From NCBI RefSeq assembly GCF_900156455.1, contig NZ_FTNQ01000001.1:1116001-1180000 (forward strand): a stretch of 64,000 nt of DNA, in the 5' to 3' direction. Every line of letters starts with the position of its first letter. Position 1 is the stretch's first letter. Made by a program: the position numbers and the translations under genes. Positions 12,711 to 20,706 of this stretch are shown here, piece by piece. The stretch is from Microbacterium sp. RURRCA19A. GTDB lineage: Bacteria; Actinomycetota; Actinomycetes; Actinomycetales; Microbacteriaceae. Under the pieces are notes generated by a model that made no database searches, was not told the origin of the DNA, and saw nothing but the letters and a program-made list of their open reading frames with translations.

Positions 12711-13544
12711 ATGGCCTCCCCCGCGCCCCTCCCCGCGACCCGAATCTCGCGCGCGCACCTCGACGCCGACGAGACGCTCACCGGAGAGGCCGTCGCGCTG
12801 GATGTTCAGCCGCTCGGCTTCTTCCTCCGGGCGGTGGGATGCCTCATCGACATGGTCGCGGGGATCGCCCTGCTGATCGGGGGCTCGCTGTTCCTCGCCG
12901 TGCTCGTGGCGGGGGGCACGATCCCGGACTCCGCCTTCCGCATCGGACTGATCACCCTCCTCGTCGTCGTGATGGTCGTGGTCCCGACGGCCGTCGAGAC
13001 CCTCTCGCGCGGGCGCAGCCTCGGCCGCTGGGCGGTCGGCGGTCGGGTCGTGCGCGTCGACGGCGGGGCGGCCGGGTTCCGGCAGGCGTTCATCCGCGCG
13101 CTCGTGGGCGTGCTGGAGCTGTGGTTCACGCTCGGCGGCATCGCCGCGATCGTCGGGATGTTCACCCCGCGCGCCCAGCGCCTGGGCGACCTGTTGGCGG
13201 GGACGGCGTGCGAACGCACCCGTGCCCGTCCACTGCCCGCGGCGGCGCCCGGCGTGCCGCCGGGGATGGAGGGCTGGGCCGCGGTCGCCGACGTCTCGCG
13301 CCTGCCCGACCGCCTCGCCGCGCGCATGGCGCAGTTCGTCCGCGGCGCGGAGGCCCTCGAGCCGACCGCGCGGGCACGCGTCGCGGCGGGCCTCGCCGAA
13401 GCGGTGACGCCCTACGTCGCGCCGATCCCCGCCGCCGATCCGGAGACGTTCGTGCGGGCGGCGGCCGCGGTGCGCCGCGAGCGCGAGTACCGCGCGCTGG
13501 TGCTCGAGAACGAGCGCGCGGCATCCCTCACCGAACGCGCGTGA
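12711..13544 (+). CDS. RDD family membrane protein
   Basis: A 277-residue protein beginning at ATG 12711. An RDD domain occupies about residues 30-160: a hydrophobic segment beginning LGFFLRAVGCLIDMVAGI, then FRIGLITLLVVVMVVV, the ETLSRGRSLGRWAVG loop, and a third helix. A soluble alanine/arginine-rich tail of about 115 residues follows. RDD proteins are small membrane proteins, some implicated in ion exchange; the role here is unknown. It forms a divergent pair with the SpoIIM-like gene, the arrangement seen near moxR2 in mycobacteria (Rv3694c/Rv3695), so it probably belongs functionally to the MoxR/DUF58 locus 9 kb away. Confidence 0.88.
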   Translation: MASPAPLPATRISRAHLDADETLTGEAVALDVQPLGFFLRAVGCLIDMVAGIALLIGGSLFLAVLVAGGTIPDSAFRIGLITLLVVVMVVVPTAVETLSRGRSLGRWAVGGRVVRVDGGAAGFRQAFIRALVGVLELWFTLGGIAAIVGMFTPRAQRLGDLLAGTACERTRARPLPAAAPGVPPGMEGWAAVADVSRLPDRLAARMAQFVRGAEALEPTARARVAAGLAEAVTPYVAPIPAADPETFVRAAAAVRREREYRALVLENERAASLTERA

Positions 13545-13598
13545 GTCGCCGGGATTCGTCGCCTCGCGTCGGGATCAGGCGACGAAACGTGGTGACTC
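13543..13598. repeat. palindromic element between convergent genes
   Basis: GAGTCGCC (13543-13550) pairs with GGTGACTC (13591-13598) with one mismatch. Inside them TTCGTCGCCT (13555-13564) pairs perfectly with AGGCGACGAA (13577-13586). The element begins inside the stop of the RDD gene and lies before the oppositely oriented DUF3499 gene. It probably acts as a two-way terminator; like the element at 8709-8777 it contains a GCGA-AAACG type core. Confidence 0.75.
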
Positions 13599-13614
13599 GC
13601 GCCTCCCGGCCGAG

Positions 13615-13821
13615 TCAGGCGCGCAGGGTCTCGTGCCGCACGACGACCCATCCGCGCGGGACCGACAGGCGGTCGGCGTGCAGCGCGCACAGGTCGTGGG
13701 CGTGCGGGTCGCCCGCACGGCCGAGGGGTCCGAGGGCGGCCATCTGGTCGCCGTAGTCGTAGGTGAGGGTGCTCATCGCCTCGCGGGCGCATCCCACCTT
13801 CGAACAGAGTCTGTCGCGCAT
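13615..13821 (-). CDS. DUF3499 family small protein
   Basis: A 68-residue protein of the DUF3499 family, recognisable from RLCSKVGCAREAMSTLTYDY at the N-terminus and HAHDLCALHADRLSVPRGW later. C6 and C11 (CSKVGC) plus the DLCALH cysteine and nearby histidines could bind a metal. It is short but complete and conserved across actinobacteria, where it usually lies beside a metallopeptidase-family gene (mycobacterial Rv3258c/Rv3259). Here that neighbour is at 15471, separated by a MarR/oxidoreductase pair. Function unknown. A TAGGCT box 8 nt before the ATG suggests leaderless transcription. Confidence 0.88.
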   Translation of the reverse strand: MRDRLCSKVGCAREAMSTLTYDYGDQMAALGPLGRAGDPHAHDLCALHADRLSVPRGWVVVRHETLRA

Positions 13822-13829
13822 CGCGGGTC

Positions 13830-13835
13830 AGCCTA
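13830..13835 (-). promoter_or_regulatory. -10 element (TAGGCT) of the DUF3499 gene
   Basis: TAGGCT on the minus strand ends 8 nt before the ATG at 13821. The 11-bp gap to the upstream marR stop leaves no room for a leader. It lies inside the 3' end of the marR region, so DUF3499 can be transcribed separately. Confidence 0.5.
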
Positions 13836-14345
13836 GGCCGACGTCCGTCCGGGCCGGCGACGCCGCGCCGCGGCCGAGCGCGGCGGATCGGAACGCAGAC
13901 GGGCCGCCGCCCGTCCGAGGATGTCGGCGAGGGCGTCGACGTCGGCCTCGTCGAGGGCGGCGAACAGCAATCGCCGCACCGCCTCGATGTGGCCCGGGAA
14001 CACCGCGGCCAACGTCGCCCTCCCCTCATCGGTGAGGGTCACCACGACGCCGCGCTCGTCCTCGGGCGAGGGCGCGCGGACCACCAGGCCGCGCTGCTCG
14101 AGCAACTGCGCCTGGTAGGTCAGGCCGCTCCGGCTGTAGACGACGCCGTCGGCGAGGTCCGTCATCCGCAGCGCTCCGCCGGGGGTGTCGCCGAGGCGGG
14201 CGAGCAGCTGGAACTGCACGTAGCCGACGTCGCCGGCCTCTTTCAGCTGTTTCTCCACGGCATGGCGCAACAGGCTGCCGACCTCCATGAACGCGAAGTA
14301 CGCCTCGAGCTGCCGAGGAGCGAGGGCGGCGGGGGTGTCGGTCAT
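13833..14345 (-). CDS. MarR-family transcriptional regulator
   Basis: A 170-residue winged-helix regulator. The core includes VQFQLLARLGDTPGGALRMTDLADGVVYSRSG split over the recognition helix, followed by the wing region PSPEDERGVVVTLTDEG (about residues 95-111) typical of MarR proteins. The arginine-rich C-terminal tail (RSAAARRRRPGRTSA) is unusual. It is divergent from a quinone-oxidoreductase-like gene, with two palindromes between them, so it most likely represses both until an aromatic or electrophilic ligand binds. The start ATG 14345 lies 6 nt after TAGGAT, leaving no usable Shine-Dalgarno spacing. Confidence 0.9.
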   Translation of the reverse strand: MTDTPAALAPRQLEAYFAFMEVGSLLRHAVEKQLKEAGDVGYVQFQLLARLGDTPGGALRMTDLADGVVYSRSGLTYQAQLLEQRGLVVRAPSPEDERGVVVTLTDEGRATLAAVFPGHIEAVRRLLFAALDEADVDALADILGRAAARLRSDPPRSAAARRRRPGRTSA

Positions 14346-14351
14346 CCTCCG

Positions 14352-14357
14352 ATCCTA
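14352..14357 (-). promoter_or_regulatory. marR -10 element (TAGGAT)
   Basis: TAGGAT on the minus strand ends 6 nt before the ATG at 14345 and abuts operator 1 (14361-14378), which would occupy the spacer upstream of the -10. Confidence 0.55.
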
Positions 14358-14360
14358 TCT

Positions 14361-14378
14361 TGCTTCGACTTCGAAGCA
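14361..14378. promoter_or_regulatory. MarR operator 1
   Basis: TGCTTCGA-CT-TCGAAGCA is an inverted repeat with perfect 8-bp arms. It lies between the divergent marR and oxidoreductase genes, next to the marR -10 box. Confidence 0.8.
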
Positions 14379-14397
14379 GTGTTACGGTCTCGATATT

Positions 14398-14413
14398 GCT
14401 TCGAATTCGAAGC
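14398..14413. promoter_or_regulatory. MarR operator 2
   Basis: GCTTCGAATTCGAAGC is a perfect 16-bp palindrome and a second copy of the operator 1 core, with centres 36 bp apart. It lies 20 bp before the oxidoreductase ATG, where it could block that promoter. Confidence 0.8.
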
Positions 14414-14433
14414 GCATATCCGAGGAGATCAGC

Positions 14434-15378
14434 ATGAAGGCAGTACGGTTCCACGAGGTCGGCGGACCCGAGGTGCTCCGCATCGAGGACGTCGAGACCC
14501 CGACGCCCGGGCGGGGACAGGTGCGGCTCCGCGTCGCCGCATCGGCGTTCAACGCGGCCGACAACGGCATGCGCGCCGGGTTCCTCCCGATCCCCGTCGC
14601 GCTCCCCCACATCCCCGGCTACGACGTCGCGGGCGTCGTCGACGCGCTCGGAGCCGACGTCGAGGGTCTCGACCTCGGACAGCCCGTCGTGGGGTTCCTT
14701 CCGATGGGAGCCGACGGCGGCGCCGCCGAGTACGTCATCGCGCCGGCCGACTCCGTCGTCCCCGCACCGCGCACCGTCCCCCTCGCCGATGCCGCAGCCC
14801 TGCCCTCCGTAGCGCTCACCGCCTGGCAGGCTCTGTTCGACGACGGCGCGCTGCAGGCCGGTCAGCGTCTGCTCGTCGTCGGCGCCGGCGGGGCCGTCGG
14901 CGGGCACGCCGTCCGCCTCGCGCGCCGGGCAGGGGTCCATGTCGTCGCGACCGCGAGCCCCCGCAGTCTCGCCGCGGTGCGTGCCGCCGGAGCCGACGAG
15001 ATCGTCGACCACACGGCACATTCCCTCCTCGACGCCGTCGGCGCGCCGGTCGACGTGCTGCTGAACCTCGCCCCGATCGATCCGGACGACTTCGCGCGTC
15101 TCGTGTCGCTCGTCCGCGACGGGGGCACCGTCGTCAGCACGACGGCGTTCATGCCCACACCGGGCGACGACACGCGCGGTGTGCGCGCGGCCACGGTGTT
15201 CGTCCGCGCGGATCGGGAGCGGCTCGCCGAGATCGTCGGGCTGGTGGATGCCGGCGATCTCGTCGTGGACGTCGACCGGCGGATCCCGCTCGACGCGCTG
15301 CCCGCCCTCCACGCCGAGGCGAGCGAAGGACGTGTGGCGGGCAAGGTGGTCGTCCTCGCCGAGGACACTCCCCGATGA
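14434..15378 (+). CDS. NADP-dependent quinone oxidoreductase-like alcohol dehydrogenase (MDR superfamily)
   Basis: A 314-residue medium-chain dehydrogenase/reductase without structural or catalytic zinc cysteines. The N-terminal GroES-like domain begins MKAVRFHEVGGPEVLRIED and contains HIPGYDVAGVV. The nucleotide-binding motif VVGAGGAVGGHAVRLARRAG lies near residues 149-168. This is the zeta-crystallin/quinone reductase group, which reduces quinones or alpha,beta-unsaturated carbonyls with NADPH. It starts at ATG 14434 with GAGGAG upstream. It is divergent from a MarR regulator and probably induced by that regulator's ligand, a common detoxification arrangement. Confidence 0.9.
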   Translation: MKAVRFHEVGGPEVLRIEDVETPTPGRGQVRLRVAASAFNAADNGMRAGFLPIPVALPHIPGYDVAGVVDALGADVEGLDLGQPVVGFLPMGADGGAAEYVIAPADSVVPAPRTVPLADAAALPSVALTAWQALFDDGALQAGQRLLVVGAGGAVGGHAVRLARRAGVHVVATASPRSLAAVRAAGADEIVDHTAHSLLDAVGAPVDVLLNLAPIDPDDFARLVSLVRDGGTVVSTTAFMPTPGDDTRGVRAATVFVRADRERLAEIVGLVDAGDLVVDVDRRIPLDALPALHAEASEGRVAGKVVVLAEDTPR

Positions 15379-15458
15379 CGCGCGCGTCGGCGGGCGCGCA
15401 CTCCGGTGCCGCTCGCCGACCTTGCGCGATCGCCGCGCGAGCCCGGCGCGCGCGAACG

Positions 15459-15464
15459 TAGGAT
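15459..15464 (+). promoter_or_regulatory. -10 element (TAGGAT) of the metallopeptidase-family gene
   Basis: TAGGAT ends exactly 6 nt before ATG 15471, leaving only GGCGGC between. Consistent with a leaderless transcript. Confidence 0.6.
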
Positions 15465-15470
15465 GGCGGC

Positions 15471-15902
15471 ATGCGTCGTCGAACCCGTGAGGCCCCGCCG
15501 GTCGCGCGCCCCTCGCGCCACGGCCGTCACGGTCGAGAGAACCGCAGCCCCGTCGTCCGGCCGCCGCTGCCTCCGCTGGACACCCGCATCGAGCGCTTCG
15601 ACATCGCCGTGAGCACGGCCGCCGAATTCCTGCGCTCCGCGTGGAGCGACCTGCGCGACGTGTCCTTCGAGATCGGCATCATGCCGCCCGCCGCCGCCGG
15701 CGCGATCCCGCGATGGCAGGTGCTGCGCGAGCAGAAACGCATCATCCTCTACCGGGTGCCGATCGAGCGTCTCGGACATCCCCACATCGACGACGATCTG
15801 CACCGCCGCATGATGATCGAGGGCGCCGTGTTCCGCGCGGCCGCCGAGTATCTCGATCGCGATCCGTGGGACCTCGGGCCCGAGCGCTTCCGCTTCTTCT
15901 GA
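15471..15902 (+). CDS. metallopeptidase-family (DUF1025-like) protein without HExxH
   Basis: A 143-residue protein. The basic, disordered-looking N-terminus (about 40 residues) precedes a conserved core ending in YLDRDPWDLGPERFRFF. The family (mycobacterial Rv3259 type) is annotated as zincin-like metallopeptidase, but the helix that would carry HExxH reads MMIEGAVFRAAAEYL, with no zinc-binding histidines, so hydrolytic activity is doubtful. It is conserved next to DUF3499 in actinobacteria, suggesting a shared unknown role. Here the two are separated by the MarR/oxidoreductase pair. ATG 15471 is supported by the -10 box 6 nt upstream. Confidence 0.8.
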   Translation: MRRRTREAPPVARPSRHGRHGRENRSPVVRPPLPPLDTRIERFDIAVSTAAEFLRSAWSDLRDVSFEIGIMPPAAAGAIPRWQVLREQKRIILYRVPIERLGHPHIDDDLHRRMMIEGAVFRAAAEYLDRDPWDLGPERFRFF

Positions 15903-15918
15903 GCCCGGCGGGTGCGGG

Positions 15919-17316
15919 TCAGGGCAGGACCGTCAGGGCCCCCGCGGCCGCGTCGGCCGGCCACAGCGGGTACCCGGCGAGCGCACCCGGTGCCGCGTAG
16001 GACACCGCGGCGTGGACCGGACGGTCCGGGCTGAGCTCGTAGACCCCCGCGCCCACCGGCACTGTCGCGGATCCTCCCGCCGGAACCGTCACGGTCACCG
16101 GGGCGCCGCCGCCTGGGGGCGTCAGGGTGACCGAGGCGGGTCCTCCCGCGGCATCCGTCGCCACGACGAGCGCAGCGCCCGCCCCCGGCGCGACCGCCAC
16201 GAGACCGGATGATCCGAAGCTCGGCGCGGGGGCGTACCAGGCGAAGTCGGCGCCTGCCCCGAAACCGGTCGTCGACCACACGCCCCCGACGACCGGCTGG
16301 GCGGCGTCGATCGAGACGGTGTACGCGCCGGGTGCGAGGCTCGAGAGGTCGAGGGACGTGGGGGTCCCGGCGGGGAGGTCGAGGGTGCGCGGATTCTCCG
16401 CGGGCGTGCTGCTGCCCACCGGCGTGATCGTCACGGTCGCCGACGTGGCGGATCCGGGCGCGAGCAGTCGCAGCACCGTCCCGGCATCCCCGGCCGACGC
16501 CGTCACGACCTGGACGCCGGGGATCACGAGCGACGTGGACGCCTGGGCGAGCGGGGCGGCCTGATCACTCCCCCCGGGGAGCAGCACACGCGTGAGGCTC
16601 GCCTGCAGGGACGCCCGCACCGGCGCCCCCGTGGCGACGACGCGGACCACCGGGCTCTCCTCGCCCAGCAGGAGGCCCGCGAGGGGGATCACGCGCTGAC
16701 CGCCGGCGGGAACGACGATCCCCGCACCGGATGCCGGGGCGGATACGCCCTGCGCGCCGTACACGGTCAGCTGCACGGTGGCGGCGACGTCGCCCGGGTT
16801 GCCGAGGACCACGAGGTCGTTCGCGCCGGTCGTGCTGGCCCCGGCGACGAGCCACGACTCCGCGAGCGGCGGCCGGCAGGCCGAAGCGCTGAAGCCGATC
16901 AGGTCGGGCGACGCGACCGTCGCCGACCCCGCTGCGGCGTACGCCGTCGCGGTGCGGTCGCGCGGCGGAGCACGGAACACCGTGGCATCCCCCGATCCGT
17001 CCGCGGTCGCTCCCGAGAGGGCGGAGGTCTCCGCCCCGGAGGTGTTCGGACCCGACACGGTGGCCTGCGGGGCGGCGACGCTGACCGCGCCGGCCGACTC
17101 GGCCGTGCGCCCGAGCGCGAACACTGGGCCGTCGCACGCGAGGACGGTGTCCGACGGAGCGGGCGTGACCTCCACGCGGACCGGATCGGCGACGAGACTC
17201 GGCCACGGCGCGGCGATCCCGGCGATCGTCCCGACCACGACCGCCGCGGCGACGGCGCCCCCCACGATGACGCGGGCACCGGTGGTGGCCGCACGAACCA
17301 GGCGACGATCGCTCAT
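15919..17316 (-). CDS. DUF5719 family exported protein
   Basis: A 465-residue protein with one N-terminal membrane anchor or signal segment at about residues 13-35 (GARVIVGGAVAAAVVVGTIAGI). The long extracytoplasmic part is rich in Ala, Gly, Val, Ser and Thr and probably all-beta. It contains repeated Ig-like patterns such as VTLTPPGGGAPVTVTVPAGG. Start ATG 17316 overlaps the stop of the upstream glycosyltransferase by four bases. The pair GT2 plus DUF5719 downstream of whiB is conserved in actinobacteria, which implies a cell-envelope role, otherwise unknown. Confidence 0.85.
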   Translation of the reverse strand: MSDRRLVRAATTGARVIVGGAVAAAVVVGTIAGIAAPWPSLVADPVRVEVTPAPSDTVLACDGPVFALGRTAESAGAVSVAAPQATVSGPNTSGAETSALSGATADGSGDATVFRAPPRDRTATAYAAAGSATVASPDLIGFSASACRPPLAESWLVAGASTTGANDLVVLGNPGDVAATVQLTVYGAQGVSAPASGAGIVVPAGGQRVIPLAGLLLGEESPVVRVVATGAPVRASLQASLTRVLLPGGSDQAAPLAQASTSLVIPGVQVVTASAGDAGTVLRLLAPGSATSATVTITPVGSSTPAENPRTLDLPAGTPTSLDLSSLAPGAYTVSIDAAQPVVGGVWSTTGFGAGADFAWYAPAPSFGSSGLVAVAPGAGAALVVATDAAGGPASVTLTPPGGGAPVTVTVPAGGSATVPVGAGVYELSPDRPVHAAVSYAAPGALAGYPLWPADAAAGALTVLP

Positions 17317-20150
17317 CGGGTACCTCCCCGGACGAAGCCGACGGTGCGCGGGGTGCGGCGCGCGACGCGACGCGACGCGACGGTCGGGACGGCGAGAAGC
17401 GCGGCGACGACGAGCACGCCGATCCACCCTGCCGCGACGAGCTGCTGCAGTCGGGCCTGGGTGCCGTCGAGCGCGGCGCGGGGCTGGACGCCGGAGGTGA
17501 CGCGCCAGAGGTCGCCGCGCGCCGTGGCTCCCACGGCGTCGAGGGAGTCGCGCTGGTCGAGCGATGTCGCCGCCGTGAGGCGGGCTCCGCGGATCACGTC
17601 GTCCTCCCCTCCCGGCCCGGGTTGGAGTAGGACGAAACCGATGCCGCGCGCCGCCAGGGCGCCCACCGCATCCTCCGAGGAGGGCGTGACGAGGTCGGCG
17701 GCGAGGGAGGCCAACTCCTGATCGGCGGGGCGCGCCTCGGTGCGCGTGGCATCCAGGGTGCTCTGCCCGCCGAGCGTGGCGCTGCCTCCCCAGACGACGT
17801 CGACGCGCAGGCCGTCCGCGCGGGGGTCCAGCACGATCGTCCCCACGGACGTCGAGCCCCGTCCCTCCGCGGCGACGAAGGCGGGGAGGGTCGATACGGG
17901 GCCGTTGGTGAGTACGGCGCGCGGCGTGTCGGACGTCATCGCGGTCAGCGACGGTGCAACGGCGACGGTCAACGCGGCGAGGGTCAGCAGGGCGCCGATG
18001 GGGCGGAGCACGCGGATCCGCGAGGGGACCCCGGCGTCCAGCGCGACGACGGCCGCCCCGACCACCCCGAGCCAGGCCAGGCTCAGCCCCGAGCCGGGCC
18101 AGAGCGGGATGGGCGTCGCGTGATCGAACGACACGGCGACACCGACGGCCGCGAACGCCGTGGCCAGGCCCGTCGCGGCGATGAGGAGCAACCCGGCGGC
18201 GGTCAGCCACCGCGGCGTGAGCGCCGCCAGCAGTGCCAGGACCGCGAGCGGCGCGGCGAGCAGGACGATCCACCACACCGGACCTCCGGTGAGGGCCGTC
18301 CATCCTCCCGGGTCGGAGGTGGGGAACCCGGCCGCGAGCAGCAGACGACCGAGTGGGTCGGCGGTGGCCTCGTCCCCCGCGAACGGGACGCCCGGGTCGG
18401 CGAGCAGCCCCCACGGGTTGCCGAGCCGCACCTGCGTCCAGACGAGCGGCGCGAACACCACGATCGACGGCACCACGAGCCACACCACCCGGGCGATGCC
18501 CCGGGGTGCGACCAGCGCGACGACCACGAGCGCGGCCGACCACAGCACCGCGACCGCCGGGGCGAGGGACGGGGCGCACGCGAGGACGGCCACGAGAAGA
18601 ATGGATGCCGCCCCGGCGGGCGCCCACGACCGGTGGGCCACGCTCGCGGCGAAGAAGAGCCACGGCAGCAGCAGGTGGAGCAGGAGCGCTGCCGGGCGCC
18701 CTTCGACCAGGGCGGCGAGGAAGGCGGGCGCGAGTGCCCAGGCGATCGCCGCGGTGATGCGCAGCAGCGACGATTCGGTGACGCGCGTCGCCGCGAACCA
18801 CCCGCCCAGTACCGCGAGCGGGAGGGCGAGGATCCACAGCACGACGAGCGCGCGGGAAGGCTCCGCGGGGGACAACGAGCCGATGAGGGCGAGCAGCGCG
18901 GAGAACGGGTCGGCGGGACCCACGACGTCGAGGCCGAGCGGGCGTGCGCCCCACGCGGCGTCCTGCCAGAGCCCCGCGACGGTCGCGCGCAGCGGCGCCA
19001 ACCCCTCGCCACCGAGGACGGGCCACGCGAGCAGAGGGGCGAAGAGCAGTGCGGAGACCGCCAGCGCGCCGAGGACCACCCACGCGCCGCCGCCGACGAA
19101 GAAGCGCAGCTCCGACCGCACCGGGGCGTCGCTCTCGGCGGCGTCGCCGTCCCATCGCAGCCGCATCTCCGACCGCGAGACGCGGAGGGGGGCGATGCGG
19201 GACCATCCCACCGTGCGGGCGGTCCGGATGCGGCGCCGCGCGCGGGCGACCGCGGCCATCCGCGCCATCACCAGGAGCGTCGCACCCCACTCGGGGAGGA
19301 CCTTGTGCGGGACCTTGCCCACCAGGTGGACGACGCTGCGCCACAGCGCGAGCGGCAGGAACGAGAGCCAGTGCAGCACGACGGCGGGAGCGGGGGCGTA
19401 CGCCAGACGGCGGTGCAGCTGGGCGGTGCGCTCGGCGAACGCCCGGCGCCGCGCGCGCTTGCGCCCGCGCGCCATGGCGGCGACCCCGTCTCCGGCGACC
19501 GCGACGCGCGCCGCGGGGACGAGCGACACGCGGTCGGCGGCGAGCCGGGCACGCACGGCGAGGTCGAGTCCCTCGTCGGCGCCCCCGAGCGCGGGGTCGA
19601 GCCCGCCGAGCGCGCGCCACGACTCCCGGTGCACGAGCATTCCGCGCACGTCCGCCCCCAGCACGTCCGCGTCGCCGTCGCGCTGGCCCTGGTCCAGTTC
19701 GCCGGCGGCGAGCTCGACCGTGCGGCCGTACCGCGTCATGCTGACCCCGAGCGAGACGATCTCGGCCGGGTCGTCCCAGGCGACGAGCTTGGGCGCCGCC
19801 ACCGCGAGCGAGGACGAGAGTTCGAGCGCACCGGCGAGCCGGAGGAGCGCATCGGGGTCGGGGGCGGTGTCCTGAGCGAGGAGCCAGACCGCATCCCCCG
19901 TCAACCGCGGTGTCGCGAGGGCGGTCGCGGCGGCGAAGGTCGTTCCCGCGGAGGCCGTGATGACGCCCTCCGCGCCGGAGGCGGCGGCGATGCGGGTCAG
20001 GGCGGGGTCGTTCCCGCACAGCACGATCGTGAGCGCGTCCACGGGGCGCGTCTGAGCGGCCAGCGCTTCGAGGGTACGCGTGAGGTGGGGGGCTGCGGGG
20101 ATGCGACCTTCGGGGCGGACCACGAGGACGGCGTGTACACGGGCGGGCAT
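17313..20150 (-). CDS. large membrane glycosyltransferase, GT2 domain plus polytopic C-terminus
   Basis: A 945-residue protein. Residues 1 to about 240 form a GT-A/GT2 domain (MPARVHAVLVVRPEGRIPAA; acceptor-side LAQDTAPDPDALLRLAGALE; GADEGLDLAVRARLAADRV). A basic linker and then at least ten hydrophobic segments follow up to about residue 900. It probably transfers a sugar onto a lipid-linked or envelope acceptor at the membrane; the substrate is unknown. It sits in a conserved block with whiB upstream and DUF5719 overlapping downstream. ATG 20150 is 9 nt after TAGGCT (20160-20165). Confidence 0.88.
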   Translation of the reverse strand: MPARVHAVLVVRPEGRIPAAPHLTRTLEALAAQTRPVDALTIVLCGNDPALTRIAAASGAEGVITASAGTTFAAATALATPRLTGDAVWLLAQDTAPDPDALLRLAGALELSSSLAVAAPKLVAWDDPAEIVSLGVSMTRYGRTVELAAGELDQGQRDGDADVLGADVRGMLVHRESWRALGGLDPALGGADEGLDLAVRARLAADRVSLVPAARVAVAGDGVAAMARGRKRARRRAFAERTAQLHRRLAYAPAPAVVLHWLSFLPLALWRSVVHLVGKVPHKVLPEWGATLLVMARMAAVARARRRIRTARTVGWSRIAPLRVSRSEMRLRWDGDAAESDAPVRSELRFFVGGGAWVVLGALAVSALLFAPLLAWPVLGGEGLAPLRATVAGLWQDAAWGARPLGLDVVGPADPFSALLALIGSLSPAEPSRALVVLWILALPLAVLGGWFAATRVTESSLLRITAAIAWALAPAFLAALVEGRPAALLLHLLLPWLFFAASVAHRSWAPAGAASILLVAVLACAPSLAPAVAVLWSAALVVVALVAPRGIARVVWLVVPSIVVFAPLVWTQVRLGNPWGLLADPGVPFAGDEATADPLGRLLLAAGFPTSDPGGWTALTGGPVWWIVLLAAPLAVLALLAALTPRWLTAAGLLLIAATGLATAFAAVGVAVSFDHATPIPLWPGSGLSLAWLGVVGAAVVALDAGVPSRIRVLRPIGALLTLAALTVAVAPSLTAMTSDTPRAVLTNGPVSTLPAFVAAEGRGSTSVGTIVLDPRADGLRVDVVWGGSATLGGQSTLDATRTEARPADQELASLAADLVTPSSEDAVGALAARGIGFVLLQPGPGGEDDVIRGARLTAATSLDQRDSLDAVGATARGDLWRVTSGVQPRAALDGTQARLQQLVAAGWIGVLVVAALLAVPTVASRRVARRTPRTVGFVRGGTR

Positions 20151-20159
20151 GGCGTGGTC

Positions 20160-20165
20160 AGCCTA
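20160..20165 (-). promoter_or_regulatory. -10 element (TAGGCT) of the large glycosyltransferase
   Basis: TAGGCT on the minus strand ends 9 nt before ATG 20150, allowing a leaderless or 1-2 nt leader transcript separate from whiB. Confidence 0.45.
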
Positions 20166-20243
20166 GGCGGGGTACTCCGGGTTGTCGCACGCCGCGCCGG
20201 TTCGCGACGGATCCCTCAGGAACCGCGACGCGGGCGCGGGGGC

Positions 20244-20567
20244 TCAGGCGCGACGCTTCAGCTTGCGACGTTCGCGTTCGCTGAGACCGCCCCAGATGCC
20301 GAAACGCTCGTCGTTCTGCAGGGCGTACTCGAGGCACTCGGACTTCACGTCGCAGGAGGTGCAGATGCGCTTGGCATCCCGCGTCGATCCGCCCTTCTCC
20401 GGGAAGAATGCTTCGGGATCGGTCTGCGAGCACAGCGCGTCGGTCTGCCACGCGAGGGTGTTCTCCTCGGGGGCGTCGATGTCGCGACGGACACCCGGGA
20501 CCCCCAGGTCGACCGGGTCGACGAACCAGTTCTCCGGGACACCGGACCGGTACTGCGATGTCGCCAT
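20244..20567 (-). CDS. WhiB-family iron-sulfur transcriptional regulator (WhiB2/WhmD-like)
   Basis: A 107-residue Wbl protein. Four cysteines, C46, C69, C72 and C78 (C-x22-C-x2-C-x5-C), bind a 4Fe-4S cluster. The GIWGG turn is at residues 90-94, and the basic tail SERERRKLKRRA contacts DNA. Wbl proteins bind region 4 of the principal sigma factor. Proximity to manA, a large GT2 and DUF5719 matches the mycobacterial whiB2 neighbourhood, and WhiB2/WhmD is linked to cell division and septation. The start has a strong GGGGGAGG ribosome site 5-6 nt upstream, and TGTAAT around 20613-20625 may belong to its promoter. Confidence 0.93.
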   Translation of the reverse strand: MATSQYRSGVPENWFVDPVDLGVPGVRRDIDAPEENTLAWQTDALCSQTDPEAFFPEKGGSTRDAKRICTSCDVKSECLEYALQNDERFGIWGGLSERERRKLKRRA

Positions 20568-20706
20568 CTCGTCCTCCCCCTCGTTCGATCCCCTGACGCT
20601 GGCGCGTACGAGTAATTACACCCGTGTCATTCCGATTGGTCAAGTCGCGGATCGTAAACCCTCAAGGGCGAGGTGAACCTTCACGACGCACCGTCGGCGT
20701 GTCGCG

